Origin: Litoditis marina
Taxonomy: Eukaryota; Nematoda; Chromadorea; Rhabditida; Rhabditidae
Direction: 5' to 3'
NCBI GenBank assembly: GCA_964036275.1
Contig: OZ038437.1
Coordinates: 20,260,052-20,324,051 of the forward strand
Length of the DNA: 64,000 bases
In this document: in pieces, positions 23,001-33,259 of the stretch
How positions within the stretch are numbered: the stretch's first letter is position 1
How the letters are laid out: the number at the start of each line of letters is the position of its first letter
Made by a program: the position numbers and the translations under genes
The notes under the pieces: model-generated
Database searches by the model: none
Told to the model about the DNA's origin: nothing
Seen by the model: the letters and a program-made list of their open reading frames with translations, nothing else

Positions 23001-26000
23001 ATATTAGCGTCACTAAAACAGGCTTGAAGTTTTGTTATCTTACTGTAGGAGTCTCACAAGGAATGAAAAAGACTATACAAACATGTTACTGTGCGTACGT
23101 TCCGCCACAGTCAAAACATAGGTATTCTGAGAGTTTTTCTCAATCACTGTAGCTCTTATCAAGTGGTGGAAGACAGCGTTTCATGCACGCCGCCAAAGTT
23201 CAGAAGAAAGAAAACGACGGGTTTCTACTTCTATCCCTTGCTAAAGTACCCTACAATGACATCCTGATACCGTACCCCTACCGTACTCACATCCATGATA
23301 CCGTACTCGGAGGCCTTGTCCTTGAACTCCTCATCGAAGTGAATACACAGAAATATGACGTAGACTATGAACGTGAAGATGGCTGGTCCGTAATGGGCAG
23401 AGTGCCAACCGAGAGAGGACCAGGCCAAGAGACCGCAGATGGGGAAAGTAAAGAACGCAGCGATCTACAATCAATCGATAATTTAGGATGATCTCTCTCT
23501 TCATCTAATCGATATTTCAATGTGACAACTAAAGAACGCATCGATCTACGATCAATCGAATCAGGATGATCTCTCAATCGATGGATATTGTAGTTTGTTC
23601 TCTATATTGTATCATTGATACACAATTCTAGAAAAACACCAAATATTCACAAATTCATGTGTTTGATTGAGAGGATGTTTCGCGAACGTTGCTATGAGCC
23701 AACGCAGACTTCAATGAAGAGCTCTTGACCTACGTCTAAATTGCGTATTTCCTTGTTCTCAAGAAATAGAAAAAGACTACGCAGTATAGGCTTTGGGATA
23801 ATCCTCATTTCCGAACTACATGATCACAAATTCATGATATACCTGCAGATAAGCGAATACAATGGTAGGAATCGCACTGTGGTTGAATGGCAGAAAAACC
23901 GACAGTTTGCACGCATAGGGTACGATTGCCGCCAACGCGAATCCTGTAATAAGATTATGGTATAGTCGTCGCCAACGGAAAGGCGGAAGTGGACTGTATA
24001 TCTCACTTTCAGCTGTGTACGAGTGTACGCAGACATGCCACCGATTCCAAAGCTTGTCGGTTATGTGCATCAATAGCGCAGTGGTTATAGCGCCCTGCTA
24101 CGAAAAATTTGCTTGCAGGTTCGATTTCCGCGAGAGACAAAAGTTTATAAATTTGGCACCCACTATAGTTGAGTATTTTAGCAGTGCCCGATGTTAATGT
24201 AATCAACTATTGGGCGGCGTAGCAATCCCTCAAAAACGTCATGAGATACCTTATGAGCACTATCTCAGAAACATCTAATGAGATTATTGATTTCTATGCT
24301 ACAATATTGACAGTTCACGTGTATGGCTCATGAAGTTTCTCATGAGAAACTCATATGAACCTCTCGTGAGGTTGGAGGGATTGCTACGGCGCCTGAAAGC
24401 GAGAGAGCGCTTTGGAATTGTGAGAGGTATACTTGTGTTTTAGTGAAGCTCTGGTACGTATGCTAGAAAATCCCGGCACCTTCATCCCATCCTGCGTCTT
24501 CTTAAACGTACGCCATTTCCCTGATCTCACGAAGAGAAATAGTGAGTCAGAGCGAGAGACGCAGGATGGGATGTAGGTGCTGGGATCTTCTAGCATACGT
24601 ACTTAGGCAATCATTTTGTCGTCCTTTTGAGGTGCTTCCGAGCACTGCTGCGATTCTCTTCGTAAACATTGCGTTTTCTATATATCGGCTCAAGTGTTTC
24701 ACAGATGAAACTACAAACTATTCATAGGTGAAAAGTCACGGGCCTAAAAAGTTCCTTTTAGACCCGCGATTTTCGTAACCGAAATCACCTTATTAGGCCC
24801 AAAGGGTCGCGTAGAATGACATTTTTCGTCTCAAATACTAAATTTAGTTTCTTTTTCTTGCTCCCCCTAGCGTACATACTCGGAAAATGAAAGAAAATGA
24901 AGAGTGAGGCAACACAATTGTATGATAAAAGCGTGGTCGTTACCAGATTCGCGGCCCTTCCAGGGCCTTATGGGCCCGCTCTCACTCGATCAATCAAAAT
25001 CTCCCTTTTAGGGCCTAATAGTCCCTTGACTTTTCACCTGAGCACGTACCTTGAAACAGTCTGATCAGAATGGCGAGAACAAATGTCTTTGCTCCGACGC
25101 AAATCGGGAGAAGAACCGACGGAATAATCGATATCAGCGCACAGGCGGCGAAGGTTCGTCTGCAAACAACTATGACGTCATCTGGGAGGAGTACGGTAGC
25201 TGTGGGTGCTACTGTGTTCCGAGGTGGATATATCACGTACCATTGTTGTAATTAATTTCTAACGTTATCTAATTGGAGTACGGTAACTGTGGATTTCACG
25301 GTGTGCCTATCGCGAATGGTTTTATTCCTTAGTCGACGTAATAAAGTGGGCTAGTGGTGGTAGAAATGTGCATCGTGCAACACTGTGATTCGCGAAAATT
25401 TGTCAGCTGCGGAAGAAGCCTCTTATCTCTTGTTGAAAGCGCTGTAACAAACTCAATATGTTTATGATAGTCATATTTTGTACACATTAGCCACTATATC
25501 AAGTACATATCAAGTACAATATTAGTATTGTACCCCTGTTTTGTTGCGATTACGAGAAGTGGTACGACCAACGAAATTATGGCTGCTGTGGTTGTGACTT
25601 CACATCCAGCACAAACAAGAAGCGGAATTGAATCTCAGTAAAGTTATTTATTCTGCTGTGTAAAAGGTGGTATCCAATCCTACCCACTATAACAATAGGA
25701 ATCTGATGTTTTGTGAGTTAAAATGAACCCTCCTAAACTCACAAAACAACCAAAATAACCCCCACCCCCCACCAAACAAACCGGAATAACCAGAATAACT
25801 CCCCTAAAACAATAGCAATCTGGTGTTTTGTGCGTTAAAACCAAGCCGGCTAACGCAATAAAACAGCCAAACTATAGTTCATTCCATTCTCACTGAGACC
25901 CATTGGCATCGTGCCAAGATTTTCGGATGACTATTTCTTAGAGGAGACGTGAGTATCCTAGAGTGAGTATCCTAGAGTAATTTTTCTATTTACACGTTCT

Positions 26001-28001
26001 TATGGAACTGATCAATCGCTAACAGAGATTTTCAATTTGTTGAAAAACTTCAAAGTGGTGAAAAACAGCCTGGAATATTCATTGGCACGCTGCCAAGTGT
26101 CAGTGGGAATGACCGGAACTATAACTCCCCCCCCCTCCTGAAACAATAGGAGTTCGATGTTTTGCAGGGACACGTGCCTATTCGTCTACCTCACAAAACG
26201 AGCTGGGATCGCGGCCGAATTAGGCTCAGATTAACTTTCAAACAATGAAAAATCGAACCATCGACTACAGAAAAGTTCGAATAACCCGGATTGCGAAAAA
26301 ATTGAACACCGAACTGTAAGGATGATGAATTGTCCACGTTTTTCCACGTAACAATTGTTCGTGAAACGTGGAAAGTGGCATACAATAAACATGAATACTG
26401 TTAGTCAATTGTACATCACGTCAAACATGTTAAACACAACAGAACTCAGGAACGTGCAATGAAAAAGTGCACTCTGCCTCATTACAATGCTTACTTTACT
26501 TTACTTTTTTTATATTTTTGAACTCTGAAACGTATAAAGTTAGTTGTAAATCTCACCTGAATCCCATCATATTGTATATAAATGCCATTGGGAAGAACGC
26601 AATCAGACCCCCGATAGGAACTACAGTAATCAACGACTCCTGCGAATCAAACATGGATCAGATATTGATCAGGCAAGAACTATCGAACATATTCAATCGA
26701 TAACTCTAATAATAAATATTTAAAAAAGTATTTGAGTTACATGTGTGAACAGGTGTGAATAAATGAAAATAGAAAAGAAAACAATATTCGGTGTTTTTAA
26801 TTTCTGCTGTGTATCAACCCATTTGATCTAACCGACTACCTTCTGAGGATTGGACAGAAATCGATGTATTTGTACTGTAATGTTGACTCTTCCTTCCGCG
26901 AAATCTCGGTAGTCGGATACATTGTAAACTGGAAAATAACGTTACGATATTACGGAAACTTTGATAATAGTTGTAGACTGTATTCGAGCAAGAATATATT
27001 TTTGTCTCATGTTTCTGAACTCGCTATAAGCAATACATCGTTTTTTTTATTTCAACAGTAAAAGTATGATAAAGCCGTCAGATCGTAATCTAGCCTGTAC
27101 TTGAACTGTACATTTTTTTATGGATTTTTGACGTTTTTGTTGTTTGATCGCAATACATTTCAGTCGGAATATGAAACTTGTGCTGTGTGTGGACACCAAA
27201 CTACAATAAATTTGTCCATCCTCAATATGGAGAGCGACAAAACCTTCGTTTTAATTTGAGGAACGACCACCGAAAAACAACGAAATCAAACTAAATAAAC
27301 AGCCTAGTCAAAAAACATAAACTCAGAAAATTATCAGCCAATCGGCCAGCCACTTTTGCAGCGGCTTTGACGAGAGAGTGTGCAGGTCGAAGAGACGCAG
27401 ATGTCTGCGGTTTCATTGACCTCCACACTCTCTCGCCTTTGTAGCTGGCCAATCGTACTGAGTGCCGAACAGGCCTGCTTGGAAAGCCCCATAACTCACA
27501 ATCCTCCGTCGAGTCATTCCCATACGAGTGTAGACTCGTGAGAGAAATATGGTAGGCGAGAATATTAGAATATAGACAGCAGATGCAAATTGTACACAGA
27601 AATAGAAAAAACAGGGGGATCTGAGAAGAAGACGTTTATTGAGAAACAGTTCTCGACATGAATCAATTCAGAAAAAGTTGAAAAGTTCAACCAAAATTAT
27701 GTATTACGTGATGGAGGTAATTGAAATGCAAAAACATGTGGACCTATCTCGTGTCAACGGTCCTTTAAACTGTAATTGAAGAATGTATTGCAGCTTAAAG
27801 GACTAAAGGGTTGAGATTGGACCACATCATCGTCCTTCTTCAACTAAAAACCAACCTTATAGTTTGTGGTGAAATTTTGGAACTGATCGACTGAAAAAAC
27901 ATCAGAAACAAGTTTTAGACAAATTCCTGACTCACGTGTACTGGTTCAGCAGCTTTCTCGGAAATTTTTGTTTCTGACACATCAGAAACTTTTCCGGACA
28001 T
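20039..28001 (-). CDS. SLC17-like (MFS) transporter
   Basis: Probable organic-anion/phosphate-type carrier of the SLC17 branch of the major facilitator superfamily. Twelve exons give one frame of 473 codons: 28001-27936, 27620-27500, 26928-26840, 26639-26557, 25159-25050, 23943-23843, 23464-23291, 22386-22294, 21889-21768, 21158-21044, 20924-20744, 20205-20039. A cytosolic N-terminus is followed by TM1 (LFFLFLCTICICCLYSNILA), then a luminal loop with three N-glycosylation sequons (NDS 57, NVS 65, NIT 78). Later family-like segments are VPIGGLIAFFPMAF, IRLFQGFALAAIVPY, FPICGLLAWSSLGWHSAHYG, NTLGTVLPGVLFMLIGLF and, near the C-terminus, LFLVHGGILIVTNIIFCLF. The tail (WAKEGYEDTSIRPYR) is hydrophilic. 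Length suits the family. All phases agree; only the exon 11 acceptor (TTTTTTCAAG) is unusual. A free acceptor (TTTTTTGCAG, 28040) 38 bases before the ATG suggests trans-splicing. Substrate cannot be inferred. Confidence 0.85.
20518..20700 (-). mobile_element. tRNA-related SINE-like element, copy 1
   Basis: Minus-strand order: a leader (GTCGTCGC...AAAGGCGGG...ATCTCACTTTGCGCTGTGTA), a tRNA-like section, then TTATAAATTTGGCAC. The tRNA-like section (about 20611-20540) has an A-box-like TTGGTGTAATGGTTAGCG and a B-box GGTTCGAGTCCC, but the T stem does not pair, so it is not a functional tRNA. Its leader and tail match copies 2 and 3 while the tRNA-like part differs. It lies in intron 11 of the transporter gene. 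Confidence 0.6.
21201..21310 (+). mobile_element. GAAGGACGA hairpin MITE, copy 1
   Basis: About 110 bp whose halves are inverted: AAGAAGGACGAGTATGT... against ...GGGATTTGTCCACATGATCG, with a centre around ACATTTTTCAATTTCAG. It lies in intron 9 of the SLC17-like gene. Same family as 22445-22552, 27734-27840 and 28156-28262. Confidence 0.65.
22445..22552 (+). mobile_element. GAAGGACGA hairpin MITE, copy 2
   Basis: Carries GAAGGACGATTATGTGGTCC, then CGCAACGCTTCAGTCCTTTAAATT, and ends GGGATTAGTCCACGTAATCG, pairing back on the start. It lies in intron 7 of the SLC17-like gene. Confidence 0.65.
22855..23069. mobile_element. CCTACTGAGACTCCTACAGTA MITE, copy 1
   Basis: TTTCCTACTGAGACGCATAC at the left pairs with ACTGTAGGAGTCTCACAAGG at the right, with about 165 bp between. 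A better preserved copy of the family is at 41459-41670. It lies in intron 7 of the SLC17-like gene. Confidence 0.5.
23455..23578. repeat. imperfect tandem duplication over an intron/exon junction
   Basis: AGAACGCAGCGATCTACAATC...TAGGATGATCTCTCTC at 23454 recurs about 75 bp on as AGAACGCATCGATCTACGATC...CAGGATGATCTCTCAATC. The proximal copy contains the acceptor and first bases of exon 7 of the SLC17-like gene, so the acceptor is also duplicated. Confidence 0.5.
23961..24166 (+). mobile_element. tRNA-related SINE-like element, copy 2
   Basis: TATAGTCGTCGCCAACGGAA, then ACTGTATATCTCACTTTC and GCTGTGTACG, lead into a tRNA-like part with AGCGCAGTGGTTATAGCGCC (A-box-like) and GGTTCGATTTCCGCG (B-box-like), then AAAGTTTATAAATTTGGCAC. 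Colinear with copy 3 over nearly its whole length. It lies in intron 5 of the SLC17-like gene, starting only 18 bases upstream of exon 6. Confidence 0.6.
24211..24395. mobile_element. GGCGGCGTAGCAA hairpin MITE, copy A
   Basis: Termini GGCGGCGTAGCAATCCCTC and GGAGGGATTGCTACGGCGCC are inverted. The interior alternates ATGAG/CTCAT words (CATGAGATACC, ATGAGAAACTCATATGAAC) that also fold. About 185 bp. In intron 5 of the SLC17-like gene. Confidence 0.7.
24446..24606. mobile_element. hairpin element with arms of about 50 bp
   Basis: The left arm contains TACGTATGCTAGAAAATCCC and TCATCCCATCCTGCGTCT. The right arm contains AGACGCAGGATGGGATG and GATCTTCTAGCATACGTA. Highly complementary, so probably a recent foldback insertion in intron 5 of the SLC17-like gene. 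Confidence 0.65.
24726..25038. mobile_element. inverted-repeat element with AGGTGAAAAGTCA termini
   Basis: AGGTGAAAAGTCACGGGCCT at the left is inverted at the right as AGGGCCTAATAGTCCCTTGACTTTTCACCT. About 310 bp. Its right end is 12 bases from the last base of exon 5 (25050) of the SLC17-like gene. Confidence 0.55.
25873..26124. mobile_element. ACTGAGACCCATTGGCA MITE, copy 1
   Basis: TATAGTTCATTCC..CACTGAGACCCATTGGCATC at the left is mirrored by CATTGGCACGCTGCCAAGTG..CAGTGGGAATGACC..AACTATA at the right. About 250 bp, in intron 4 of the SLC17-like gene. A second copy is at 52543-52780. Confidence 0.6.
26395..26497 (-). mobile_element. GTCACGTGAA MITE, truncated copy
   Basis: Reverse complement contains GTGCACTTTTTCATTGCACG and TGAGTTCTGTTGTGTTTAAC, diagnostic of the family at 28654-28785 and 32134-32265. 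One terminal repeat (TACTGTTAGTCAATTGTACA) is kept; the other is missing. In intron 4 of the SLC17-like gene. Confidence 0.55.
27345..27450. mobile_element. small palindromic element
   Basis: CGGCCAGCCACTTTTGCAGC with GACGAGAGAGTGTGCAGGTC is inverted as GACCTCCACACTCTCTCGCC with TTTGTAGCTGGCCAATCG. About 105 bp, in intron 2 of the SLC17-like gene. Confidence 0.5.
27734..27840 (-). mobile_element. GAAGGACGA hairpin MITE, copy 3
   Basis: Opposite orientation to the other copies: starts ACATGTGGACCTATCTCGTG and ends CACATCATCGTCCTTCTT. In intron 1 of the SLC17-like gene. Confidence 0.65.
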
Positions 28002-28038
28002 TTCTCGAATATGAGTTGTTCAACTTTTTGAAGAATAC

Positions 28039-28040
28039 TC
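28039..28040 (-). promoter_or_regulatory. candidate trans-splice acceptor of the SLC17-like gene
   Basis: TTTTTTGCAG ends here on the minus strand, 38 bases before the ATG at 28001, with no upstream exon needed for the frame. This is the usual arrangement of a nematode spliced-leader acceptor. Confidence 0.45.
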
Positions 28041-28155
28041 TGCAAAAAACGGTAATGACCAGAATATTCAGAACTTCTTATGTGAAATGAGATGAATATA
28101 ACCTAACAAGTAAATTAGATTATTTGTTGATCTGTAAGAATTTAAATGTGTTTAA

Positions 28156-28262
28156 AGAAGGACGATTGTGTGGACCAATTCCGACGCTTCGGTCCTTTAA
28201 ACTGCAACACAGTTTTCGATTGCAGTTTAAAGGACCGATGTAACGGGATTGGTCCACATAAT
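28156..28262 (+). mobile_element. GAAGGACGA hairpin MITE, copy 4
   Basis: The best-preserved hairpin of the family: GACGATTGTGTGGACCAATT..GGTCCTTTAAACTGCAA is inverted as TTGCAGTTTAAAGGACCGAT..GGGATTGGTCCACATAATG. It lies about 115 bp upstream of the leader acceptor of the SLC17-like gene, in its presumed promoter. Confidence 0.7.
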
Positions 28263-28432
28263 GACATAATTCTCCAACTTCAACAATCGGGACAGGAACT
28301 ATGAACGCAAAAGCAAAATCAAACAATGTTGACTTATTTCACTTCAAATCAATTATCTGATATAGGAAAGAGTTTATGTGTACTTTGATCTTATCGCACG
28401 CCATAGTTTCCAAAGTCGGAAAGAAAAATAAC

Positions 28433-28617
28433 CTGGCGGCATAGCAAACCTTCAAAAATCTCGCGAGATACCTCATGAGCTATTCGTGTGAGCTTCTCAT
28501 GAAATTCTATTGATTGCTATGCTACAATATTGGGAGTTCATGAGTAGCTCATGAGGTATCTCATGAGAAACTCATATGAACTTCTCATGAGATTGGAGGG
28601 ATTGCTACGCCGCCTGA
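28433..28617. mobile_element. GGCGGCGTAGCAA hairpin MITE, copy B
   Basis: Starts CTGGCGGCATAGCAAACC and ends GGAGGGATTGCTACGCCGCC. Interior TATTGATTGCTATGCTACAA is shared with copies A and 59961-60165. Confidence 0.7.
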
Positions 28618-28653
28618 CCAACTGACTACATACACAGTGAGACAGGGAAACAC

Positions 28654-28785
28654 ACACTAGAAATAAATTGCACAGTCACGTGAAGTTAGCATTCTAGTGA
28701 CGCATCGTGCACTTTGTCATTGCACGTTTCTGAGTTTTGCTGTGTTTAACATTTTTTACGTAACTGTACATTTGCCTAACAGTAC
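28654..28785 (+). mobile_element. GTCACGTGAA MITE, copy
   Basis: ACTAGAAATAAATTGCACAG then TCACGTGAAGTTAGCATTCT, GTGCACTTTGTCATTGCACG and a distal inverted end ACTGTACATTTGCCTAACAGTA. About 130 bp with terminal inverted repeats. Confidence 0.65.
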
Positions 28786-29050
28786 ATAACATCTTCTTCA
28801 ATGGAGGGAACCCTATACGTTCAGGTGAGATATACAAGAACATTTACCGTATTCAACATAAACGAGATGGTGACAGACTGTTGAATCAACATGTCATCAA
28901 AATGGCCTATTATTATTGAGAAACGACACCGTTCTCTGTCAAACATTATGTTTATGAAGAGATTTTGCATTAATAGATTGTCATGTACTGGTATTCCGAG
29001 ACAGGAAACACAACGACACGTGACACCGTTGCAACGAAATCAGATTTACA

Positions 29051-29250
29051 GGGCGGCGCAGCAAACCGGCCAATCTCATGAGAAGTTCATATGAGTTTTT
29101 CATCAAATTCTCATGAACACCTGAACTACGGGTGAACTTCCAAAGTTATAGCATATGAGAATGTTATAGCATATGAGAATGAGAATGAAGTTCGTGAGAC
29201 ACTGCTCGCGAGATATCTCATGAGGTTTTTGAGAAAAATGCGACCGCGTG
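29051..29250. mobile_element. degenerate GGCGGCGTAGCAA-family copy
   Basis: Opens GGGCGGCGCAGCAAACC and has ATGAG/CTCAT interior words, but the distal terminus is degraded (GCGACCGCGTGG). A duplicated GTTATAGCATATGAGAAT lies at 29146-29180. Confidence 0.45.
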
Positions 29251-29339
29251 GGGAGGAACTTCATCTTTTTTTGCCGTTTCGTCTCGATTCACGTCATAAA
29301 TCACGAATTTCGACGGAAACAGAGAGATCAAACAACAAA

Positions 29340-29420
29340 CATAGACCCCTATAAACCGACTGTCTCTACGCGGAATCGAACGCGGCCCGACAGTATTGGA
29401 AACTCATAGGTGTAATTAAA
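29340..29420 (-). repeat. tRNA-like fragment related to the SINE family
   Basis: The minus strand reads GCGTTCGATTCCGCGTAGAGAC followed shortly by TTTATA. This resembles the B-box and tail junction of the SINE-like copies (TTCGATTTCCGCGAGAGACA..TTTATAAATTT). Leader not recognisable. Confidence 0.3.
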
Positions 29421-30258
29421 CGACTTCATTTTCAAGTGGTTTTGTAAAGATGGTACAAAAAATTACTAGAAAAAGGCAGTAACTCTGATAAACTATCGCA
29501 AACAAACGACTGGTTGGTTTCCTGTACAAAATCCATAATTCACCGTTTAACAACAAAAGTGAGATCTTTCAAGAACAGCTACTGAACTTGCTACAGAAGT
29601 TGGCTGATCGAAGATTCCAATAAACCATCAAAAATCAACAAACTTCAGAGCTGCAAACACGTGAACATTGAAACTGAGTCGGAAAAAATCTTGAATCCAA
29701 ACTACCAAAGGGAGTGGAGAGTGAGCCTCATTTAGTGTTGTCATTTTGTGAGCATTCACTACAATTTCACGTTAGCATGTCACCTTTTACTATAAAAATG
29801 GGACCAATCAAGACGTTCAATGTCAATGAACTATACCCAATTGTTTTCTGACCATTCCGAAACTTTTATGAACTTGTTACAATAGAACAATAGACTCTAT
29901 ACCGAGAAACGGTACGAGTAATTAATCGCCAATAATAAACTTCTGGTTCCAGAACAAAACAGAAAACAACCGAGACTTTGCGAGTCAAAATAGAAAACTC
30001 TTAGTTACGAACTGCCAGAGGGGTTGAAAGTGAGGCCCCATTTAGTGTTGGTGGATGAGCGTTTGTAACCGGTTATTTAAACTCGCGCCCATTTTCATTC
30101 GAACAATCCGATTGCGCAACTCGTAATGATATTTTCGGCATAAATACACAGCGGAAAGCAGAGATCGCGCCGGGATTAATGGGGTTGTAACCTATGAAAA
30201 AAGAGGGTGCGGGAGTATCCCGGCGAACACATCAAAATTATGTATTTCTCATCTCATA

Positions 30259-30336
30259 GACTTGAAGTAAATTAAGCAGTCACGTAAAATTATGTTTGAC
30301 ATGTTTCACGTGATTGTGCATTTGACTAACAGTAAA
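30259..30336 (+). mobile_element. GTCACGTGAA MITE, internally deleted copy
   Basis: Both terminal repeats are present (CTTGAAGTAAATTAAGCAGTC at the left; TGATTGTGCATTTGACTAACAGTA at the right), but the central 50 bp shared by other copies are missing. Confidence 0.55.
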
Positions 30337-30412
30337 TACATGAACTTTGTTGAATGTATGAACTTGAAAGTAGGAATCCGGAGCCCAAATCCAAAACACA
30401 CTGTTTTCTCAT

Positions 30413-30545
30413 ATACTAGAAGTAAATTGAATAGTCACTTAGAATTATCATTCCAATGAAGAATCGTGCAGCTTGTTATTGCACGTTTCTGAGTTCTGCT
30501 GTGTTGAACATGTTGCACGTGACTTTTCAATTTACTAGCAGTAAA
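30413..30545 (+). mobile_element. GTCACGTGAA MITE, copy
   Basis: TACTAGAAGTAAATTGAATAG at the left, TATTGCACGTTTCTGAGTTC centrally and GACTTTTCAATTTACTAGCAGTA at the right. Full length, about 130 bp. Confidence 0.65.
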
Positions 30546-31859
30546 TTTGAACTGAACATGCCTATATATCTCTATTCCACCAAGATGGAGAAACAGAAGA
30601 ACAATGTTTGAACGATGTTAGTTTGTGATTCAATCGTTGGGATATCCATGGTACGGAAATGTCGGCCAACCTGCGTCTCATCCTTTGCACACTATTTTGG
30701 TATCTCGACGAGATGTAATAGGAGAAATGGGCAAACTCAGAAAAGACACAGAGATTTAACTAATGACAGAAACATTTTTTGGAATTCATGAATACGAATT
30801 CACTGCGTCCCACTTTTTGCACGCTCACTATCACTGACTAGCAACATTTGCTAACAGCAACGTTGGATCTGGAGAAATGTCGCTATTTTCTAGTTTTATG
30901 ACATCGTCCCGGGAAATTATGATACATATTGGATACATATTGTGTTATGTGGGTTGTAGGTTTTTTCAAGGAGCAGCCAAAGGTGTTTCATCCCAACTAA
31001 CGGAACTTTCAAAACTTGGTTAAACTCGTTTTCATGTAAATTTTCAAACTGTGAAGCATTTCTCTGAACTCCTTTTCTTTATTTCTTTTTATCTTCAAAA
31101 AGTGATTTTTTCTTTTGAAAGTAGTTTTCATTTTTTCCGGGCAATTACCGCTTTTTCATTTTTCTGTTGCCTATGACAACACCAACGCTTTGCGATTTTA
31201 CGTACCCATGTAGTTATTACACACTGAATTATATCTTTCACTCAAATCCACTCGTTCCACATCAATTGAAAATCTCTTACTCTCAAGTTCTATACTTACG
31301 GATGTTTTTCTCACTAAAATCCTGTGGTTATCTGAAGTAGGGTCTCGTCCAAAAATTTTTAAAAAAAAACCGCAAGTCTATTTTCAACCCCGGTAGAGTT
31401 TTTCTTTTGTTAAAAACCACGACTGACTGTGCAGTATGTAGATGATAACCAAATCTCAGATTGTAAGTTGGTCTTGAACCACACATTCTCCATTATTTCC
31501 TAAAAAGCAACGGAACCAAACTACACAACAGGAAATTTGAGCAAAACAACCGTTTTTATCTCAAGTTTATTCGTTTATTGTCTTTCACATAACGAATGAT
31601 TGGTCATTAAGAAGCCACGCCTCTCCAAATCACGGGCCATTTTGCTCTTTTCCGATGTGTGTCTAGTTCAATGCCGCTGGTGTTTTGCTTCTAAAAGAAG
31701 TTCATGAATAATTTTGTATTGAGTTCAAACTACAATTCAGCAATGATACATCCCTTTAACGATTACAGAACTTCAAATATTTCTCAGTTTCTTATTCCGT
31801 GAAACGAACCCAAATGGTACATTGATCTCTCGTGGAATCTCCTCTGCACAGCTGAATGT

Positions 31860-33258
31860 ATGGCTACCGTACTCCTCTGTCATTCCGAGTGTCGGGACCT
31901 GAGACGGGCGGCCCAATCGAACAGTGTTATGATCTACTATGATTACACTACTGTAGGCATAGATGATATCAAGGGTGAGTACAATATTAAAGCTCCAGTT
32001 TTAATACTTATAAATGGGGAACGTCTGAGTTTTTTTTTGGAACTTCTGAGTTTTTTATTTGAACTCCAACCTCGATTCAACCCGTCTATTCACTTTCCTA
32101 GATGTGGAACGAAAATGAAGGAAAGTACAGGATATACTAGAAGTAATTCGAATAGTCACGTAAACTTAGCATTATAATGAGGCATCGTGCACTTTGTCAT
32201 TGCACGTTTCTGAGTTCTGCTGTGTTCAACGTGTTTCACGTGACTGTGCAATTTAATAGCAGTATACTCCTTTGAGCGCTCCCAGTGCAGTACAGATTGT
32301 TGTAATAGATTATTTTGCGTTGATGTTGGTAAGTCGTTCGTTTGGAATCTGTTATTTTGTATTGTTTTTTTTAACATCAAATAATGTGTATACAGTAAAC
32401 AATACATGATGTATCATTACTTTATTGAAGGCGAAATGTTTTCAATTTAATGGCTTTTCACAAATATTTTGTAGATCAAATAAAGAAGGCGACTTCCTCT
32501 GGAATCCGCAACTTTGGTCTCTTGATTCAAGGAAAGAAATGTGGACTGCGATTGTGTCATGAGAGTAAAGAAGTAAGTGCTCTTTTTTGTTAATTTTATC
32601 ATTTATAACATGTAATCATAGTTTACTACATTATTGACTTGCTTTACACAGTTATTTTGTGACAAGAATGCTATAAAAATTAATTTTCAAGTATCCATTG
32701 ATTGTTTTACAGACAATCTCTCGCACAAGTCTGCGACCGGAAAATTCTGTTTCCAGAAAATTCTTCCGATGGCTCATTATGGTGAGCACAACTTTTTGTC
32801 GAAGTTGTTTACATTAACAATAATATCGTTAATGAAAATATAGTTGAATGGAGATAAAACCATTTGCTTTCTGCTCGGACAAGGAATTTACTCGATGCAG
32901 AATAAGGTGGCTAACTCTTTTGCAATGGTTTCTCCTTTTCAATTTCGCTGTCTAAAAAATTTCTGAGCTGAATTCTGATGTTTTTTCATTGAACTCACTA
33001 AACTTACAAAACTTTACTAAAACTGAAGTTTTATGAAACTTATAATATTCAATGAGTTTAGAAATTTTTAATAAACATTTCCTATTCCAGGAAAAGTTGT
33101 TGGATGGCTCCTTCATCGACTTTTTTCTATCTTCCGACGTCGCAGATTGCAATGTGATTTCGTCCATAATTCAGGGAATGACAAAAACAAAGGTAAAAGT
33201 GGGAACAAATCTCACTAGACGATGCACACAAAATTATATGAATGTACAGTACGTCTGA
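31860..33258 (+). CDS. small DUF4347-like protein
   Basis: Five exons form one frame of 170 codons: 31860-31974, 32475-32572, 32713-32781, 32844-32906, 33091-33258. Splice signals are strong throughout (donors GTGAGT, GTAAGT, GTGAGC, GTGGCT). The pattern recalls DUF4347, a caspase-fold-like domain mostly seen at the N-terminus of large bacterial surface proteins. An N-terminal strand and a short loop lead to MIYYDYTTVGIDDIKDQIKK, then GIRNFGLLIQG where the family has its LHIVSHG-type strand, and finally DGSFIDFFLSSDVADCNVIS and TKVKVGTNLT where the family has LLLYGCDVA and a closing strand. The family's His (SHG) and Cys (GCD) positions read IQG and SSD, so any catalytic dyad appears lost. 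No signal peptide or membrane segment. A possible leader acceptor (TTTCTCAG) ends at 31787 and an AATAAA lies at 33385. The domain match is from memory. Confidence 0.7.
32134..32265 (+). mobile_element. GTCACGTGAA MITE, copy in intron 1
   Basis: TACTAGAAGTAATTCGAATAG to GACTGTGCAATTTAATAGCAGTA, about 130 bp. It sits in intron 1 of the DUF4347-like gene and carries GTGCACTTTGTCATTGCACG in its centre. Confidence 0.65.
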
Positions 33259-33259
33259 T

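Larger units (their letters stand above)
29420..31780. other. intergenic, no gene recognised
   Basis: Apart from the two MITE copies listed separately (30259-30336, 30413-30545) I see no exons with coherent splice chains. A diverged direct repeat (GGGAGTGGAGAGTGAGCCTC..TTTAGTGTTG at 29709 and GGGGTTGAAAGTGAGGCCCC..TTTAGTGTTG at 30011) is present. Confidence 0.45.

Noticed and set aside
27856..27890. Exon-like 35-base segment between exons 1 and 2 of the transporter (acceptor TTTTTTCAG, donor GTTGGT)
   Set aside because: Including it breaks the phase needed to join exon 2 to exon 3, whereas skipping it gives an uninterrupted family-like protein.
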